Shown piece after piece: positions 14,826 through 23,655 of a DNA stretch of 34,638 bases. The stretch lies in assembly GCA_947447465.1 (NCBI GenBank), contig CANFKE010000043.1, positions 1 through 34,638 of the forward strand, written 5' to 3'. Position numbers and translations under genes: made by a program. Under the pieces are notes generated by a model. It had not been told where the DNA came from, made no database searches, and saw only the letters and a program-made list of their open reading frames with translations. The DNA comes from Chitinophagaceae bacterium (lineage in GTDB: Bacteria > Bacteroidota > Bacteroidia > Chitinophagales > Chitinophagaceae). Numbering within the stretch: position 1 is the first letter of the stretch; the number at the start of each line of letters is the position of its first letter.

Positions 14826-15290
14826 ATGAATCATCTACGAACTATCCTATTGATATTATTACTATTAGCTAATTGCGGCAGAGCCTATGCTGCCTTTCCT
14901 GTCCCCAGGTCAATGAAACCGGTGACATGTCCATCAGCAAATATTCAAGGGCCGGTATCAGTCATTCCTGCAAGTGCAGTCACAACTGTCAATAAGAAAC
15001 ACAGACACAACAAGTACCATGAGGAACAGACCGATAAGTATGACCTGAGTATTGTTTCATTTGTGCTTGCATTGGCGGCTATCCTGTCTCTGGGCTTCGC
15101 CGCTGGTGTACTGGCGCCGCTGTTGGCAGGTTTAGGTATAGTGTTGGCCATAGTATCATTCATATTAGGAGGCCAGGCTTTGAACAGAAAACAAAAACTG
15201 AAAGGGTTGGCCATAATGGGGGTCATTATTGGTGGGGTCATCACGCTAAAGTTCCTGGCTGCCATTATTCCTATACTTTTCGTGCACTAA
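14826..15290 (+). CDS. DUF4190-like small membrane protein
   Basis: 154 residues. An N-terminal signal (RTILLILLLLANCGRAYA) is followed by a soluble linker with a His/Lys-rich patch (KKHRHNKYHEEQ), then two or three helices: LSIVSFVLALAAILSLGFAAGV, PLLAGLGIVLAIVSFILGGQAL, and after NRKQKLKGLAIMGVIIGG. The pattern of helix, Gly/Ala hairpin and a second helix ending in GLAIxGxIIG resembles DUF4190/DUF4870-type proteins of unknown function. It is divergent from comEC. The 200 bases to kmo contain no gene. Confidence 0.7.
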   Translation: MNHLRTILLILLLLANCGRAYAAFPVPRSMKPVTCPSANIQGPVSVIPASAVTTVNKKHRHNKYHEEQTDKYDLSIVSFVLALAAILSLGFAAGVLAPLLAGLGIVLAIVSFILGGQALNRKQKLKGLAIMGVIIGGVITLKFLAAIIPILFVH

Positions 15291-15493
15291 GCCAATCCGG
15301 TTGTCATTTATATACTACTTCCGTCTGTTCTTCCTATGGAGTTCTACTGACTGTAACTGTCTGTATTTAACCCATTTGAACGCTATTGTCAATGGCAGAT
15401 ATATGATATATATCACAGGTTTAGCGCTGCGAAAACTGTCGGCTATTTTCGTACTTTTACGGATATTCACTTGTAAAATATCTATAATTATAT

Positions 15494-16864
15494 ATGTCAC
15501 GTCAGGTTTCTATTTTAGGTGCGGGCCTTGTTGGTTCGCTGTTATCCGTAATACTGAAGAAAAAAGGTCATGAGGTCACATTATATGAGCGTCGCCCTGA
15601 TATGCGCACAGCTACAGGTTATGCCGGCCGCTCTATCAATCTGGCCATGAGTGCCAGAGGATGGAAGGGATTAGAGCTTGCAGGTCTGCGTGCAGACCTT
15701 GAGGCCATAGCAATACCTATGTATGGTCGCCAGCTACATATGCCCGATGGTTCTCAGGCATACCAACCCTACAGTAAGAACAATGAAGCCATCTACTCAG
15801 TTGGCCGTGGTGAGCTGAACAAGCGCCTCATGACCATTGCAGAACAACAAGGTGTGAACATTAAATTTGAACACAGGTGTACCAATGTAGATGTACCTAA
15901 CAATAAACTTAACTTTTCTCTTCCCGACGGTAGTACAGAAACCGTTCAGGCAGACCTGCTGTTTGGCGCAGATGGTGCATTCTCTGCTCTGAGACAGAGT
16001 TACACTCATATGGACAGAGTAAGCTGCGATCAGATCTACCTGGAGTATGGTTACAAGGAGTTGAACATTCCGCCCAACAAGGCCGGTGAGATCATGTTGG
16101 AGAAAAATGCGCTGCACATCTGGCCACGCGGTAATTATATGATGATCGCGTTACCTAACACCGACAATACATTTACCTGTACCTTATTCATGCCATTTGC
16201 CGGAGAAAACTCTTTTGAAAAGTTGAAAACAGAAGCGGATGTACTCGCGTTCTTCAATGAAAAATTTGCTGATGCTGTTCCGCTGATGCCTACTTTGATA
16301 GAAGACTTCTTTACAAATCCTACATCATCATTGATCACTACACATATAATGCCATGGCATTATAAAGACAAGAGTGCATTGATAGGCGACGCGGCACATG
16401 CTATTGTACCATTTTACGGACAGGGCATGAATGCCGGCTTTGAAGACTGCACCATATTGAGCGGACTGATGGATGCTTACGGAGAAGACTGGACCACCAT
16501 ACTGAATGAATATGAGCGCAAACGCAAACCAAATGGTGATGCCGTTGGTGCACTGGCCTTGCAGAACTTTGTGGAAATGCGTGACAAAGTAGCTGACGCT
16601 GTATTTTTAGAAAGAAAGAAAATAGAGAAAGAATTAGGCAAGAGATATCCCGACCAATTTGTGTCGGTATATGAAATGGTATCGTTCAGCCATATTCCAT
16701 ATAATACCGCGATACAATGCATACAGGCACAAGACAGCCTGTTGGAGGCCATTATGAAGGAAGGAGACTTCTTTACCAATGTTGCTGACGGAAGGTTCAT
16801 CAATAAACTGGATACCTTCATAACAGAATATCACAATGCGGTGCAACAACTTGATTTTGCATAA
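15494..16864 (+). CDS. kmo: Kynurenine 3-monooxygenase
   Basis: 456 residues. FAD-dependent aromatic hydroxylase that converts L-kynurenine to 3-hydroxykynurenine, the step leading toward quinolinate and NAD. Features: the N-terminal dinucleotide-binding GAGLVGSLLS (residues 9-18), the group motif ATGYAGRSINLAMSARGW near residues 40-57, LLFGADGAFSALR, and the second FAD motif IGDAAHAIVPFYGQGMNAGFEDC from about residue 297. The near-consensus TACTTTTA at 15452 may be its -7 element. Its stop overlaps the recJ start by one base (TAATG), so the two are translationally coupled. No other kynurenine pathway gene is in the window. Confidence 0.95.
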   Translation: MSRQVSILGAGLVGSLLSVILKKKGHEVTLYERRPDMRTATGYAGRSINLAMSARGWKGLELAGLRADLEAIAIPMYGRQLHMPDGSQAYQPYSKNNEAIYSVGRGELNKRLMTIAEQQGVNIKFEHRCTNVDVPNNKLNFSLPDGSTETVQADLLFGADGAFSALRQSYTHMDRVSCDQIYLEYGYKELNIPPNKAGEIMLEKNALHIWPRGNYMMIALPNTDNTFTCTLFMPFAGENSFEKLKTEADVLAFFNEKFADAVPLMPTLIEDFFTNPTSSLITTHIMPWHYKDKSALIGDAAHAIVPFYGQGMNAGFEDCTILSGLMDAYGEDWTTILNEYERKRKPNGDAVGALALQNFVEMRDKVADAVFLERKKIEKELGKRYPDQFVSVYEMVSFSHIPYNTAIQCIQAQDSLLEAIMKEGDFFTNVADGRFINKLDTFITEYHNAVQQLDFA

Positions 16865-18573
16865 TGAAGCCTGACAAGAGATGGACGATAAAAGAGGTTG
16901 ATGAACAGGTAGTACAAGGTCTTTACGAATCATTGCATGTGCATCCGGCTATTTGCAGGCTGCTGGCTTTACGAGGTGTTGCTGATTATGATGCGGCTAA
17001 AAAGTTCTTTCGCCCGGAATTATCTCAGCTACACGACCCCTTTCTTATGAAGGGTATGAAGAGGGCAGTGGACAGAATAAGTGAGGCAGTAGAATGGCAT
17101 GAGCGCATAATGGTATATGGCGACTACGACGTTGACGGTACTACAGCCGTATCTGTTGTGTATTCATTCCTCAGAAAGAATTATAAAGGTGAGCTTACTT
17201 ATTACCTGCCTCATCGCTACCGCGAGGGATATGGTGTATCTAAGCAGGGTATAGATTATGCACACGGCAACGGGTACACCCTTATCATAACATTAGACTG
17301 CGGTATCAAGTCGGCAGAACTCATTAATTATGCGCAGTCTTTGGGTATTGATGTGATCGTATGTGACCACCACTTACCCGATGACCACCTGCCGCAGGCA
17401 CATGCCATATTGAATCCGAAACAAGCAGACTGCAAGTATCCTTATAAGGAGCTTAGTGGCTGCGGCATTGGTTTTAAACTGGTATGCGCACTGGCCCTGC
17501 AATGGAAAATATCGCTGGAAGAGGTATATCCTTATCTGGACCTTGTAGCTACCAGCATTGCGGCAGACATAGTGCCTATTGATGGCGAGAATCGTATTCT
17601 TGCCTATTTCGGTATCAGACGTATCAATGAAGACCCTTGCCCGGCAATAGCTATACTCAAGTCGTTGGGTGGTGTTACTAAAGACCTTACCGTATCAGAT
17701 CTGGTATTTGTGATAGGCCCTCGTGTCAATGCAGCAGGCCGTATGGACGACGCCCGTAAAGCTGTTGAATTGTTCATTGAGACCGATCCGGAAAAGATCA
17801 TTTCTCTGGCAGCCTCATTACACTCAGATAATGACGACCGCAGAGAAGTTGACAAGACCACTACTGAAGAAGCATTAGCCATACTGAACGGAGACCCTAA
17901 GGTCTCTTTACGCAAGTCAACAGTTCTTTTTCAGGAGCACTGGCATAAGGGAGTAGTGGGTATAGTAGCATCCAGGCTCATAGATCATTTCTACAGACCT
18001 ACTATTGTGCTTACAGCCGCCAATGGCAAGGCCAGCGGCAGTGCCCGATCTGTAGCCGGATTCAATATTTATGAGGCTATACATGAATGCCGCGATCTGC
18101 TGGAAAACTATGGTGGTCACTTCTATGCTGCCGGTGTAACTATGGGAGCAGATAAGGTGAACTTATTCATTGAGCGCTTTGAAGAAGTAGTAGCACGCAC
18201 CATTACTACAGACCAGCAAACACCTGAGATAAATATTGATGCAGAGATACCTCTATCTCTCATCAAGCCATCTATCAACAGTCTGATCAAACAATTTGAG
18301 CCATTTGGTCCGGCAAATATGAAACCCGTATTTGTTAGTCGCAGAGTATATGATTATCAAGGCAATTCCAGTATAGTGAAAGATACGCACCTGCGTATTG
18401 TAGCCCAACAGGATGGAATGGCTATAACAGAGGGTATAGGATTCGGGTTGGCTGATAAATATGAAATTGTAAAATCAGGACCGTTCGATATGGTCTTCTG
18501 TATAGAAGAGAATGAGTATAATGGCACTACGCGCCTGCAGGTGAGAGTGATCGATGTACGAAAAAGTGAATAG
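16864..18573 (+). CDS. recJ: Single-stranded-DNA-specific exonuclease RecJ
   Basis: 569 residues, normal for RecJ, the 5'-3' ssDNA exonuclease of recombination and mismatch repair. DHH-family motifs: GDYDVDGTTA (residues 86-95), LDCGIKS (144-150), CDHH (167-170), IGPRVNAAGRMDDA; then the DHHA1 part with GIVASRLIDHFYRPTIVL, GSARSVAGFNIYEA and GGHFYAAG; and a C-terminal OB-like domain ending RLQVRVIDVRKSE. All catalytic aspartates and histidines seen in RecJ are present. It is translated from a TAATG overlap with kmo and followed by stem-loops at 18597 and 18805. Confidence 0.96.
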   Translation: MKPDKRWTIKEVDEQVVQGLYESLHVHPAICRLLALRGVADYDAAKKFFRPELSQLHDPFLMKGMKRAVDRISEAVEWHERIMVYGDYDVDGTTAVSVVYSFLRKNYKGELTYYLPHRYREGYGVSKQGIDYAHGNGYTLIITLDCGIKSAELINYAQSLGIDVIVCDHHLPDDHLPQAHAILNPKQADCKYPYKELSGCGIGFKLVCALALQWKISLEEVYPYLDLVATSIAADIVPIDGENRILAYFGIRRINEDPCPAIAILKSLGGVTKDLTVSDLVFVIGPRVNAAGRMDDARKAVELFIETDPEKIISLAASLHSDNDDRREVDKTTTEEALAILNGDPKVSLRKSTVLFQEHWHKGVVGIVASRLIDHFYRPTIVLTAANGKASGSARSVAGFNIYEAIHECRDLLENYGGHFYAAGVTMGADKVNLFIERFEEVVARTITTDQQTPEINIDAEIPLSLIKPSINSLIKQFEPFGPANMKPVFVSRRVYDYQGNSSIVKDTHLRIVAQQDGMAITEGIGFGLADKYEIVKSGPFDMVFCIEENEYNGTTRLQVRVIDVRKSE

Positions 18574-18596
18574 ATCATTTCTACAAATAACAAAAA

Positions 18597-18624
18597 AGAG
18601 CGACTGTCTTTCGATGGTCGCTCT
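18597..18624 (-). terminator. Stem-loop terminator after recJ, stronger on the minus strand
   Basis: Arms AGAGCGAC and GTCGCTCT with a 12-base loop. On the minus strand the stem is followed by TTTTTTGTTATTTG, a good U-tract. On the plus strand the tail is only TCTATG. It lies 23 bases after the recJ stop. The minus-strand strength suggests a transcript coming from the right. Confidence 0.7.
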
Positions 18625-18627
18625 TCT

Positions 18628-18699
18628 ATGTTAAGGAAACTAAAGCAGGGTTTAGATAGGGCTTTAGTAGAGAAAGGGCTTACAGATAGGATTCATTGA
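18628..18699 (+). CDS. Possible 23-residue peptide
   Basis: A very short open frame starting MLRKLKQGLDRALV and ending KGLTDRIH, basic and potentially helical, between the two stem-loops 18597-18624 and 18805-18836. No ribosome-binding feature or promoter is evident. It could be chance. Confidence 0.12.
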   Translation: MLRKLKQGLDRALVEKGLTDRIH

Positions 18700-18804
18700 T
18701 AGGGTCTATACTTAACGATAGTATATTTTATTTGAACTTTTTCTGCTTGTTACTATATATGACGTTGTGTTGAGTGACTTCGTTAGTAAATGCTGAAAAA
18801 AAAT

Positions 18805-18836
18805 AAAAGAGGTTGTCTTGCGGCAACCTCTTTTTT
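18805..18836. terminator. Bidirectional terminator
   Basis: A GAGGTTG / CAACCTC stem with an 8-base loop, extended by AAAA/TTTT, followed by six T on the plus strand and by TTTTATTTTTTTTC on the minus strand. It works on paper in both directions. It sits 54 bases downstream of the minus-strand small frame at 18891 and 231 bases after recJ. Confidence 0.85.
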
Positions 18837-18890
18837 ACATCGCCAGAACTAATAAGGGTCTATAGATAACAATCCGAAAAAGGGTTTAGG

Positions 18891-19028
18891 TCATTTTATC
18901 CAGGCAGCCATTTTACAGTCGGCTACCGGCTTAACAGTTGGCCTTTCTTGTCCACTCTTTTTATTGGCTATCATTACTATCACTACAATTCCGTAAAACG
19001 CCAGGAGAAGTCTGAATCTTCTTTCCAT
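18891..19028 (-). CDS. Possible small single-pass membrane protein
   Basis: A 45-residue frame beginning MERRFRLLLAFYGIVVIVMIA and ending VADCKMAAWIK. It has a basic N-terminus, one hydrophobic helix at about residues 7-21, and a polar tail with a single cysteine. A strong bidirectional terminator follows at 18805-18836, supporting a transcribed unit. I recognise no family and see no clean promoter, so this is a candidate only. Confidence 0.4.
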   Translation of the reverse strand: MERRFRLLLAFYGIVVIVMIANKKSGQERPTVKPVADCKMAAWIK

Positions 19029-19090
19029 ATACAATAGCTGTTAAGGTTTACTTAGTTGACTCTTTTCTGCAAACATGCAGATAGTTTTTT

Positions 19091-19118
19091 AATAGAGGCT
19101 GCCGCAGCAGCCTCTATT
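19091..19118. other. Perfect 12-bp stem-loop
   Basis: AATAGAGGCTGC and GCAGCCTCTATT pair around the loop CGCA. It lies 76 bases downstream of the lipoprotein stop at 19195 and 62 bases upstream of the small frame at 19028. On the minus strand it is followed by A residues, not T, so it is not a textbook terminator. It may protect mRNA 3' ends or regulate the downstream peptide. Confidence 0.6.
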
Positions 19119-19194
19119 GTCTCTCCTTGAATTGTCAGTCATCCGCAGGAAAGAAAAACAGGATAGGGACTATAGGTATTGGTATATAAGTATT

Positions 19195-20157
19195 TTACAA
19201 AGCTGCTATGGCCGCGGCTATATAAGATAGTGATTGTGTTGTCATTACCGGATGAATGACCATCCCCGACGTTACCGTTACTCCGGTTTGATGGCTGTAA
19301 TAATAATTACTGCCAATGGCTGAAATACAGACTATATCAACGGTATTACCAACAGGCACATTACTATACACAAAATCATAAGAAGAAGTACCTGAACTAT
19401 AAGCATTACCAACAGAGTTGATAGATGGGAATATGACAAACACCGCAGTGTTATTGGCATTGAAATTAGTATCGGCAATATCGAAACTAACATCAGTAAG
19501 TGTGCAACCGCATGAATAGAAATGATCGCAATTGAGCCAATTGAACTGCTCGCATGAGTCGAAAATATAGTATGCCGATGATGCACCAAATGTATCGAGC
19601 GAAGTACCGGAAGTATTTCCTGAAGAAGATGTTGACTGTGTCCAGGTAGTTATAGAGTCGCCACCGGTAGAGCCTATAAATAGCTCCATAGGCTGTGTGG
19701 AGCTTGCCGGCTGCTTGAATGAAGTACCATATTTATTAGCATATACTTCTTGACCATTCATTGTTGCCTTGATATTGACCTCACCGCCGCTTATCAACTG
19801 GCGGCCATCTGTACTTACCGGAACAGCACGAGATGCGATCATAGCACCGGGCTTATAGGCCTCTGTTACCTGAAGATCTACTGTGCCGCTTGTTATTATA
19901 TTACCAGAAGCATCTTTGAAAGAGTTGGGGTAGAACGCCAGCTTTGTACCACCACTTGCTGTGATGGTCCGATAGGTACCAGCAGTTACCGTAAAATTCT
20001 GAGGGGTTGGTTTTAATGAAGTAAACAAGGCCTTGAGCTTGGTAGCATCATGGGTATTGATAGCGGTGGTGGAATTATTATAATCTTTCTTTTTGCATCC
20101 TTCAAAGACAATAAATGCTGCAATAAGCACAGTAAGGAGATTGATGGTTTTCTTCAT
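19195..20157 (-). CDS. Hypothetical lipoprotein with beta-sandwich domain
   Basis: 320 residues beginning MKKTINLLTVLIAAFIVFEGCKKKDY, a lipoprotein signal with the modified cysteine at residue 21. Residues of about 55-150 (FTVTAGTYRTITASGGTKLAFYPNSFKDASGNIITSGTVDLQVTEAYKPGAMI, then LISGGEVNIKATMNGQEV) have the look of a beta-sandwich repeated in Bacteroidota surface lipoproteins. A Ser/Thr/Gly-rich linker (about 165-190) precedes a cysteine cluster (DSCEQFNWLNCDHFYSCGC, about 200-220) that could form disulfides. The C-terminal third is also beta-rich. I recognise no function. It precedes a T9SS cargo gene on the same strand, 209 bases apart with a terminator between, so it is probably a separate unit. 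Confidence 0.78.
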   Translation of the reverse strand: MKKTINLLTVLIAAFIVFEGCKKKDYNNSTTAINTHDATKLKALFTSLKPTPQNFTVTAGTYRTITASGGTKLAFYPNSFKDASGNIITSGTVDLQVTEAYKPGAMIASRAVPVSTDGRQLISGGEVNIKATMNGQEVYANKYGTSFKQPASSTQPMELFIGSTGGDSITTWTQSTSSSGNTSGTSLDTFGASSAYYIFDSCEQFNWLNCDHFYSCGCTLTDVSFDIADTNFNANNTAVFVIFPSINSVGNAYSSGTSSYDFVYSNVPVGNTVDIVCISAIGSNYYYSHQTGVTVTSGMVIHPVMTTQSLSYIAAAIAAL

Positions 20158-20306
20158 ATGCAGAGTTTTAAAAAGTGGTTATACTCAATATGACGAGGTA
20201 TAGAAAGAAAATGTTAGAACACGATGTAAAATAGTTGCAAACATCATGTAAGCACTTGTACAATATTGATGCAATATCTATCTGCTGGTCATATTACATT
20301 AATCAG

Positions 20307-20335
20307 AAAAGGTGCCTCATCTTGAGACACCCTTT
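20307..20335 (-). terminator. Terminator of the GEVED/T9SS gene
   Basis: GGTG.CTCA / TGAG.CACC with one mismatched position and loop TCT, extended by AAA/TTT. On the minus strand it is followed by CTTTTCTGATT. It begins 32 bases after the stop codon at 20367. Confidence 0.65.
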
Positions 20336-20366
20336 CCAACTTACACTACTTATTGACCACCTATAC

Positions 20367-21497
20367 CTATTGTTTCACAAAACGAACAACGCTTGTATTG
20401 ATCCCATCATTGTAACGCAGTAAATAAACACCACTTTGTAATGTGCTTACATCAATAAGCTGAGTGTTGCCATTGATATCTGTATGCAGCAACAATCTTC
20501 CTGTTACATCAACAATATCTGCGACCCCGGTGCTGCCTGCATTACCATCAACATTTATTGTCAGTAAATTACTCACAGGGTTAGGGTGTACACTTAATGT
20601 AGCTGCATTTTGCAACGTAACATCGTTCACACCAACGCTGGTTGTAAATTGTTTATTCACCCATGCAGAGAATGAACCTACCCCACAGCTATCTCTTACA
20701 TGTGCATAGTAAACCGTACCAGCCAGTAAGCCGGTAGCATTTGCACTTGTTGCGGTTGTATTGGTTCCCGACGTTGTGGGCGACGCAGCTGTAGTGTTTA
20801 CAATGTATTGGTATCCTGCTGATCCGGTGACAGCGGTCCATGCCATATGTGCAGATGAACCGGTAATAGCTGACAGCGTCAATCCGGTTACTGTATCGCA
20901 GCTTGCTGTTGCTGCAACAAGATTCACATTATAGTCTTCTGTCTCACCCCAGTCAAATGTTCCTGTAGCATCGGCGGTGCAAGGTGTGGCATTGGTAGAG
21001 GCTAAGGTCCATGTATAATTATCATCTTCAAATACCATCACACGCATTCTGGTAACACCTGTAGCAGCTGTTGCCGGAATGGCTACAGTAGCTGTTGCCG
21101 GGTTAGGGATGCTTGGGCCATTGATCGTATATTGTAATACACGCTCACCTGCATCAGAAAAATCATTATTATGATTAAAGTCGATATATACTGCTAAAAA
21201 GTGAATGGTGGTACCGCCATCATGGGTAACAGACAAAGGATAGCTGCTGCCTTTGGTAAGGTTGGGTGCAGTAACCGTATTGTAATATGCATAGTGAGCT
21301 CCGGTGTACTGAGTGCTCCCTGTTGTGTTATTGAGTGTACCCAGAGTAACGTTTGAAATATGATGATCTACGGCAAAAGTTCCCCCCATATCATCATAAC
21401 CGGCGGCACAATAGGGACTGGGAGAGGTGATCTGTCCACACACGATCTGGGATAACAGCATTGATCCCGTAAGCAACAAAAGGTGTAATTTTTTCAT
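20367..21497 (-). CDS. T9SS-secreted protein with GEVED and fibronectin type III domains
   Basis: 376 residues from the ATG at 21497 (MKKLHLLLLTGSMLLSQIVCGQ, signal peptide). The frame is open 45 codons further, but that part is not signal-like. Order: a GEVED domain (about 30-200: APNLTKGSSYPLSV, VYIDFNHNNDFSDAGERV, GTFDWGETEDYNV); a fibronectin type III domain (about 205-290: VTGLTLSAITGSSAHMAWTAVTGSAGYQY, AGTVYYAHVRDSCG); and a type A T9SS sorting domain (about 300-376: LSVHPNPVSNLLTINV, DVTGRLL, GVYLLRYNDG, ending RFVKQ). It should be exported by the Sec system and then by the type IX machinery and attached to the surface. The role is unknown. It is divergent from the TPR/LuxR-type regulator. 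Confidence 0.88.
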   Translation of the reverse strand: MKKLHLLLLTGSMLLSQIVCGQITSPSPYCAAGYDDMGGTFAVDHHISNVTLGTLNNTTGSTQYTGAHYAYYNTVTAPNLTKGSSYPLSVTHDGGTTIHFLAVYIDFNHNNDFSDAGERVLQYTINGPSIPNPATATVAIPATAATGVTRMRVMVFEDDNYTWTLASTNATPCTADATGTFDWGETEDYNVNLVAATASCDTVTGLTLSAITGSSAHMAWTAVTGSAGYQYIVNTTAASPTTSGTNTTATSANATGLLAGTVYYAHVRDSCGVGSFSAWVNKQFTTSVGVNDVTLQNAATLSVHPNPVSNLLTINVDGNAGSTGVADIVDVTGRLLLHTDINGNTQLIDVSTLQSGVYLLRYNDGINTSVVRFVKQ

Positions 21498-21606
21498 TGG
21501 TAATTTTTTTGACAATTGTTTTTTGATAGTAAAATAAATGCGACCGATCAAATACATCAGTTCATGCAAATGTATCTTCATACGCCCCCGAATTCCTAAT
21601 AATAGA

Positions 21607-21627
21607 GGGGTACAATATGGGGTACAA
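21607..21627. promoter_or_regulatory. Direct repeats of GGGGTACAA, possible operator
   Basis: Two copies of GGGGTACAA (21607-21615 and 21619-21627) with a 12-base period, and a weaker TTGGTTACAA at about 21646-21655. They lie between the divergent T9SS protein and TPR/LuxR-type regulator genes. A regulatory role is inferred from position and periodicity only. Confidence 0.3.
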
Positions 21628-21736
21628 CCCATTTTTTAATAACTATTGGTTACAATTTTGCGTTTATTGGTTAGCTATAGTTCAGCTTTTCGCTTTAATT
21701 TCACTTTTTATTTATACCTCCCGATCGTAAACAATT

Positions 21737-23509
21737 ATGTTTTCCACCCATCTGCGCCTCATATTAGTCTCCTTTCTCTTTTCTGTGCTATTATTTGCAT
21801 GCTCGGAAAAGAGCACAAATAAGAAAAAGCTACAAGACATCCATCTTGCAGATCTTGATACTGCGAACCCCGAAAAAACATATGAAAAGGCCCAACACTT
21901 TAATAAGGCAGATATAGATACCATTTATATGCGATTAGGAGCTGTGCTTATAGAACAAAACAGATATGCACAATTACTCGATCACCTTAAATATTATGAA
22001 AAGCTAAACAGCAATGATCCATACGGACTTGGGTTCATATTGAAAACAAAGGGATATGCATATAATTATTCTGCACAATACGACTCCGCCAATACATGCT
22101 TTCAGGATGCTGTTTCGATCTATACAAAATTGAATGCCGGTCGTGAGTTGGCAGATGCTTACACGGGACTGGGTACCAACTATCATTATAAAGCAGATTA
22201 CGAGGCTGCCTTTGCCAGCAGATATAAAGCGTTGAAAATATATGAGCAGCTAAAAGACACTGCGGGCATCATGCATATTAAGTGCGAGATGCCTATTGAT
22301 TTCTACTATCAGAAAGATTATATAAAAGCTATAGACACCGCTCAGATATGTCTTAAATACTTCATTGTCAATGGCGATAAAGATATGACGGCTTACATGC
22401 AAACCATATTAGCCACCTGCTATTATGCTGTAGAAAAATTCGATACATCACTCACCTATTCTTATGCATCACTTTCCATCAGGCGCCAAAGTGGCAAAAT
22501 AAGAGAGATCGCTGAAAGCCTTAATAATCTATCACTGGCATATATGGGCATGAAGAAGTGGGACAGTGCCATTGCTAACCTCAGAGAGTCGCTGGTGCTT
22601 ATGCAGCAAGCCGGCGACATACGACAAATAACGATCATCAAACAAAATCTGGCCAATTGCATCTGGAAAACAGGTAACAAAGCAGAGGCTGAAAAACTTT
22701 TGAATGAGGCGATAGAAGATGCACTAAAAAGCCGCCAAAAAGATGCCATTGCCAACGGCTATAGAAAACTGTACAACTTTTATAAAGATGAACATGATTT
22801 TGAAAATGCCCTCACATACTATCAGAAATATAAATCATGGAAAGATTCTATGTTCAATGAAGAAAAGATAAAAGCTATCACAGATATCAATGTGCGATAT
22901 GAAACTGAAAAAAAAGAAGAAGAGATAGCAAGACTCAATGCGTTGCAACACGTTGATAAAATAAAGAAGATCTCCTATTTGGGATTCTCCGTACTGATAC
23001 TGATCAGTGCATCGCTGACCATTCTCTTCCTATCCAACAGGAACAGAAAGAATAAGCTGCTGATAGAAAAAGTGAAACTTGAACTTGAAGCCAATGAGAA
23101 CGATCTTAAAAATTTTACTGAAAATATTATAGCCAAAAATAAATTCATTGAAGAGCTGGAGGTAAAGCTATCGGCCATTACCGACACTGCCAACCAACAA
23201 ATAGAAAACGAACACTTAAGTGAGCTGTATCAACTGAAGATACTTACTGAGGATGACTGGGTGCAATTCAAAATAAAGTTTGACAAAGTTTATCCGGGAT
23301 TCATCAACAGGCTGCGGCAGAGCTTTCCCGAATTGGCGGCAGGCGATCAGCGGCAGTTCCTCCTCATCAAATTGAATATAGACAATAAAGAATGCGCAGG
23401 TATGCTGGGCATATCTGCCGAAAGTGTGAAGAAGAACAGATATAGATTGAAGAAAAAATTCAACCTGTCGGAAGAAGACAGCCTTGATGAGTTCGTTCAC
23501 AAATTCTGA
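21737..23509 (+). CDS. TPR-containing membrane regulator with LuxR-like C-terminal domain
   Basis: 590 residues. Export signal with lipobox-like LLFACS (cysteine near residue 22); about 8-9 tetratricopeptide repeats over 50-380 (for example ADAYTGLGTNYHYKADYEAAFASRYKALKI, ESLNNLSLAYMGMKKWDSAIANLRESL, KQNLANCIWKTGNKAEAEKLL); a transmembrane helix ISYLGFSVLILISASLTILFL at about 414-434; a coiled coil (KVKLELEANENDLKNFTENIIAKNKFIEELEVKL); and a C-terminal region with helix-turn-helix character (RQFLLIKLNIDNKECAGMLGISAESVKKNRYRLKKKF). This is a common Bacteroidota architecture, thought to sense periplasmic signals and act on DNA from the membrane; that mechanism is inference. It lies upstream of an ECF sigma operon (gap 146) and divergent from a T9SS cargo gene. 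Confidence 0.85.
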   Translation: MFSTHLRLILVSFLFSVLLFACSEKSTNKKKLQDIHLADLDTANPEKTYEKAQHFNKADIDTIYMRLGAVLIEQNRYAQLLDHLKYYEKLNSNDPYGLGFILKTKGYAYNYSAQYDSANTCFQDAVSIYTKLNAGRELADAYTGLGTNYHYKADYEAAFASRYKALKIYEQLKDTAGIMHIKCEMPIDFYYQKDYIKAIDTAQICLKYFIVNGDKDMTAYMQTILATCYYAVEKFDTSLTYSYASLSIRRQSGKIREIAESLNNLSLAYMGMKKWDSAIANLRESLVLMQQAGDIRQITIIKQNLANCIWKTGNKAEAEKLLNEAIEDALKSRQKDAIANGYRKLYNFYKDEHDFENALTYYQKYKSWKDSMFNEEKIKAITDINVRYETEKKEEEIARLNALQHVDKIKKISYLGFSVLILISASLTILFLSNRNRKNKLLIEKVKLELEANENDLKNFTENIIAKNKFIEELEVKLSAITDTANQQIENEHLSELYQLKILTEDDWVQFKIKFDKVYPGFINRLRQSFPELAAGDQRQFLLIKLNIDNKECAGMLGISAESVKKNRYRLKKKFNLSEEDSLDEFVHKF

Positions 23510-23655
23510 TATTACCTGTTCGCTTTCCTATGTTATTGTGCTGCCATTAAGCCAAGGTTGTATATTCTGCTGTAACCGGCCTGTCTAAAAAATTATTTAC
23601 CGATTGTAATTTTTAACTACTCTGTGCTACCAATAATTCATAAAACAATTATTTT

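Larger units (their letters stand above)
18574..19194. other. 620-base interval with stem-loops and short motif repeats
   Basis: It contains the two terminators and two small candidate frames listed separately, plus imperfect repeats of GGGTTTAG/GGGTCTATA: 18648 AGGGTTTAGATAGGGCTTTAG, 18701 AGGGTCTATA, 18855 AGGGTCTATAGATA and 18881 AGGGTTTAGG. I do not recognise a known RNA family. Confidence 0.4.

Noticed and set aside
15301..15573. 90-residue open frame overlapping the start of kmo
   Set aside because: It runs into kmo in another frame, has erratic composition and no family similarity.
19091..19118. Terminator of the lipoprotein gene at 19195
   Set aside because: The stem is perfect, but on the minus strand it is followed by A residues, not a T run, so it is listed only as a stem-loop.
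21498..21632. 45-codon N-terminal extension of the GEVED/T9SS protein
   Set aside because: It would bury the obvious signal peptide MKKLHLLLLTGSMLLSQ inside the protein.
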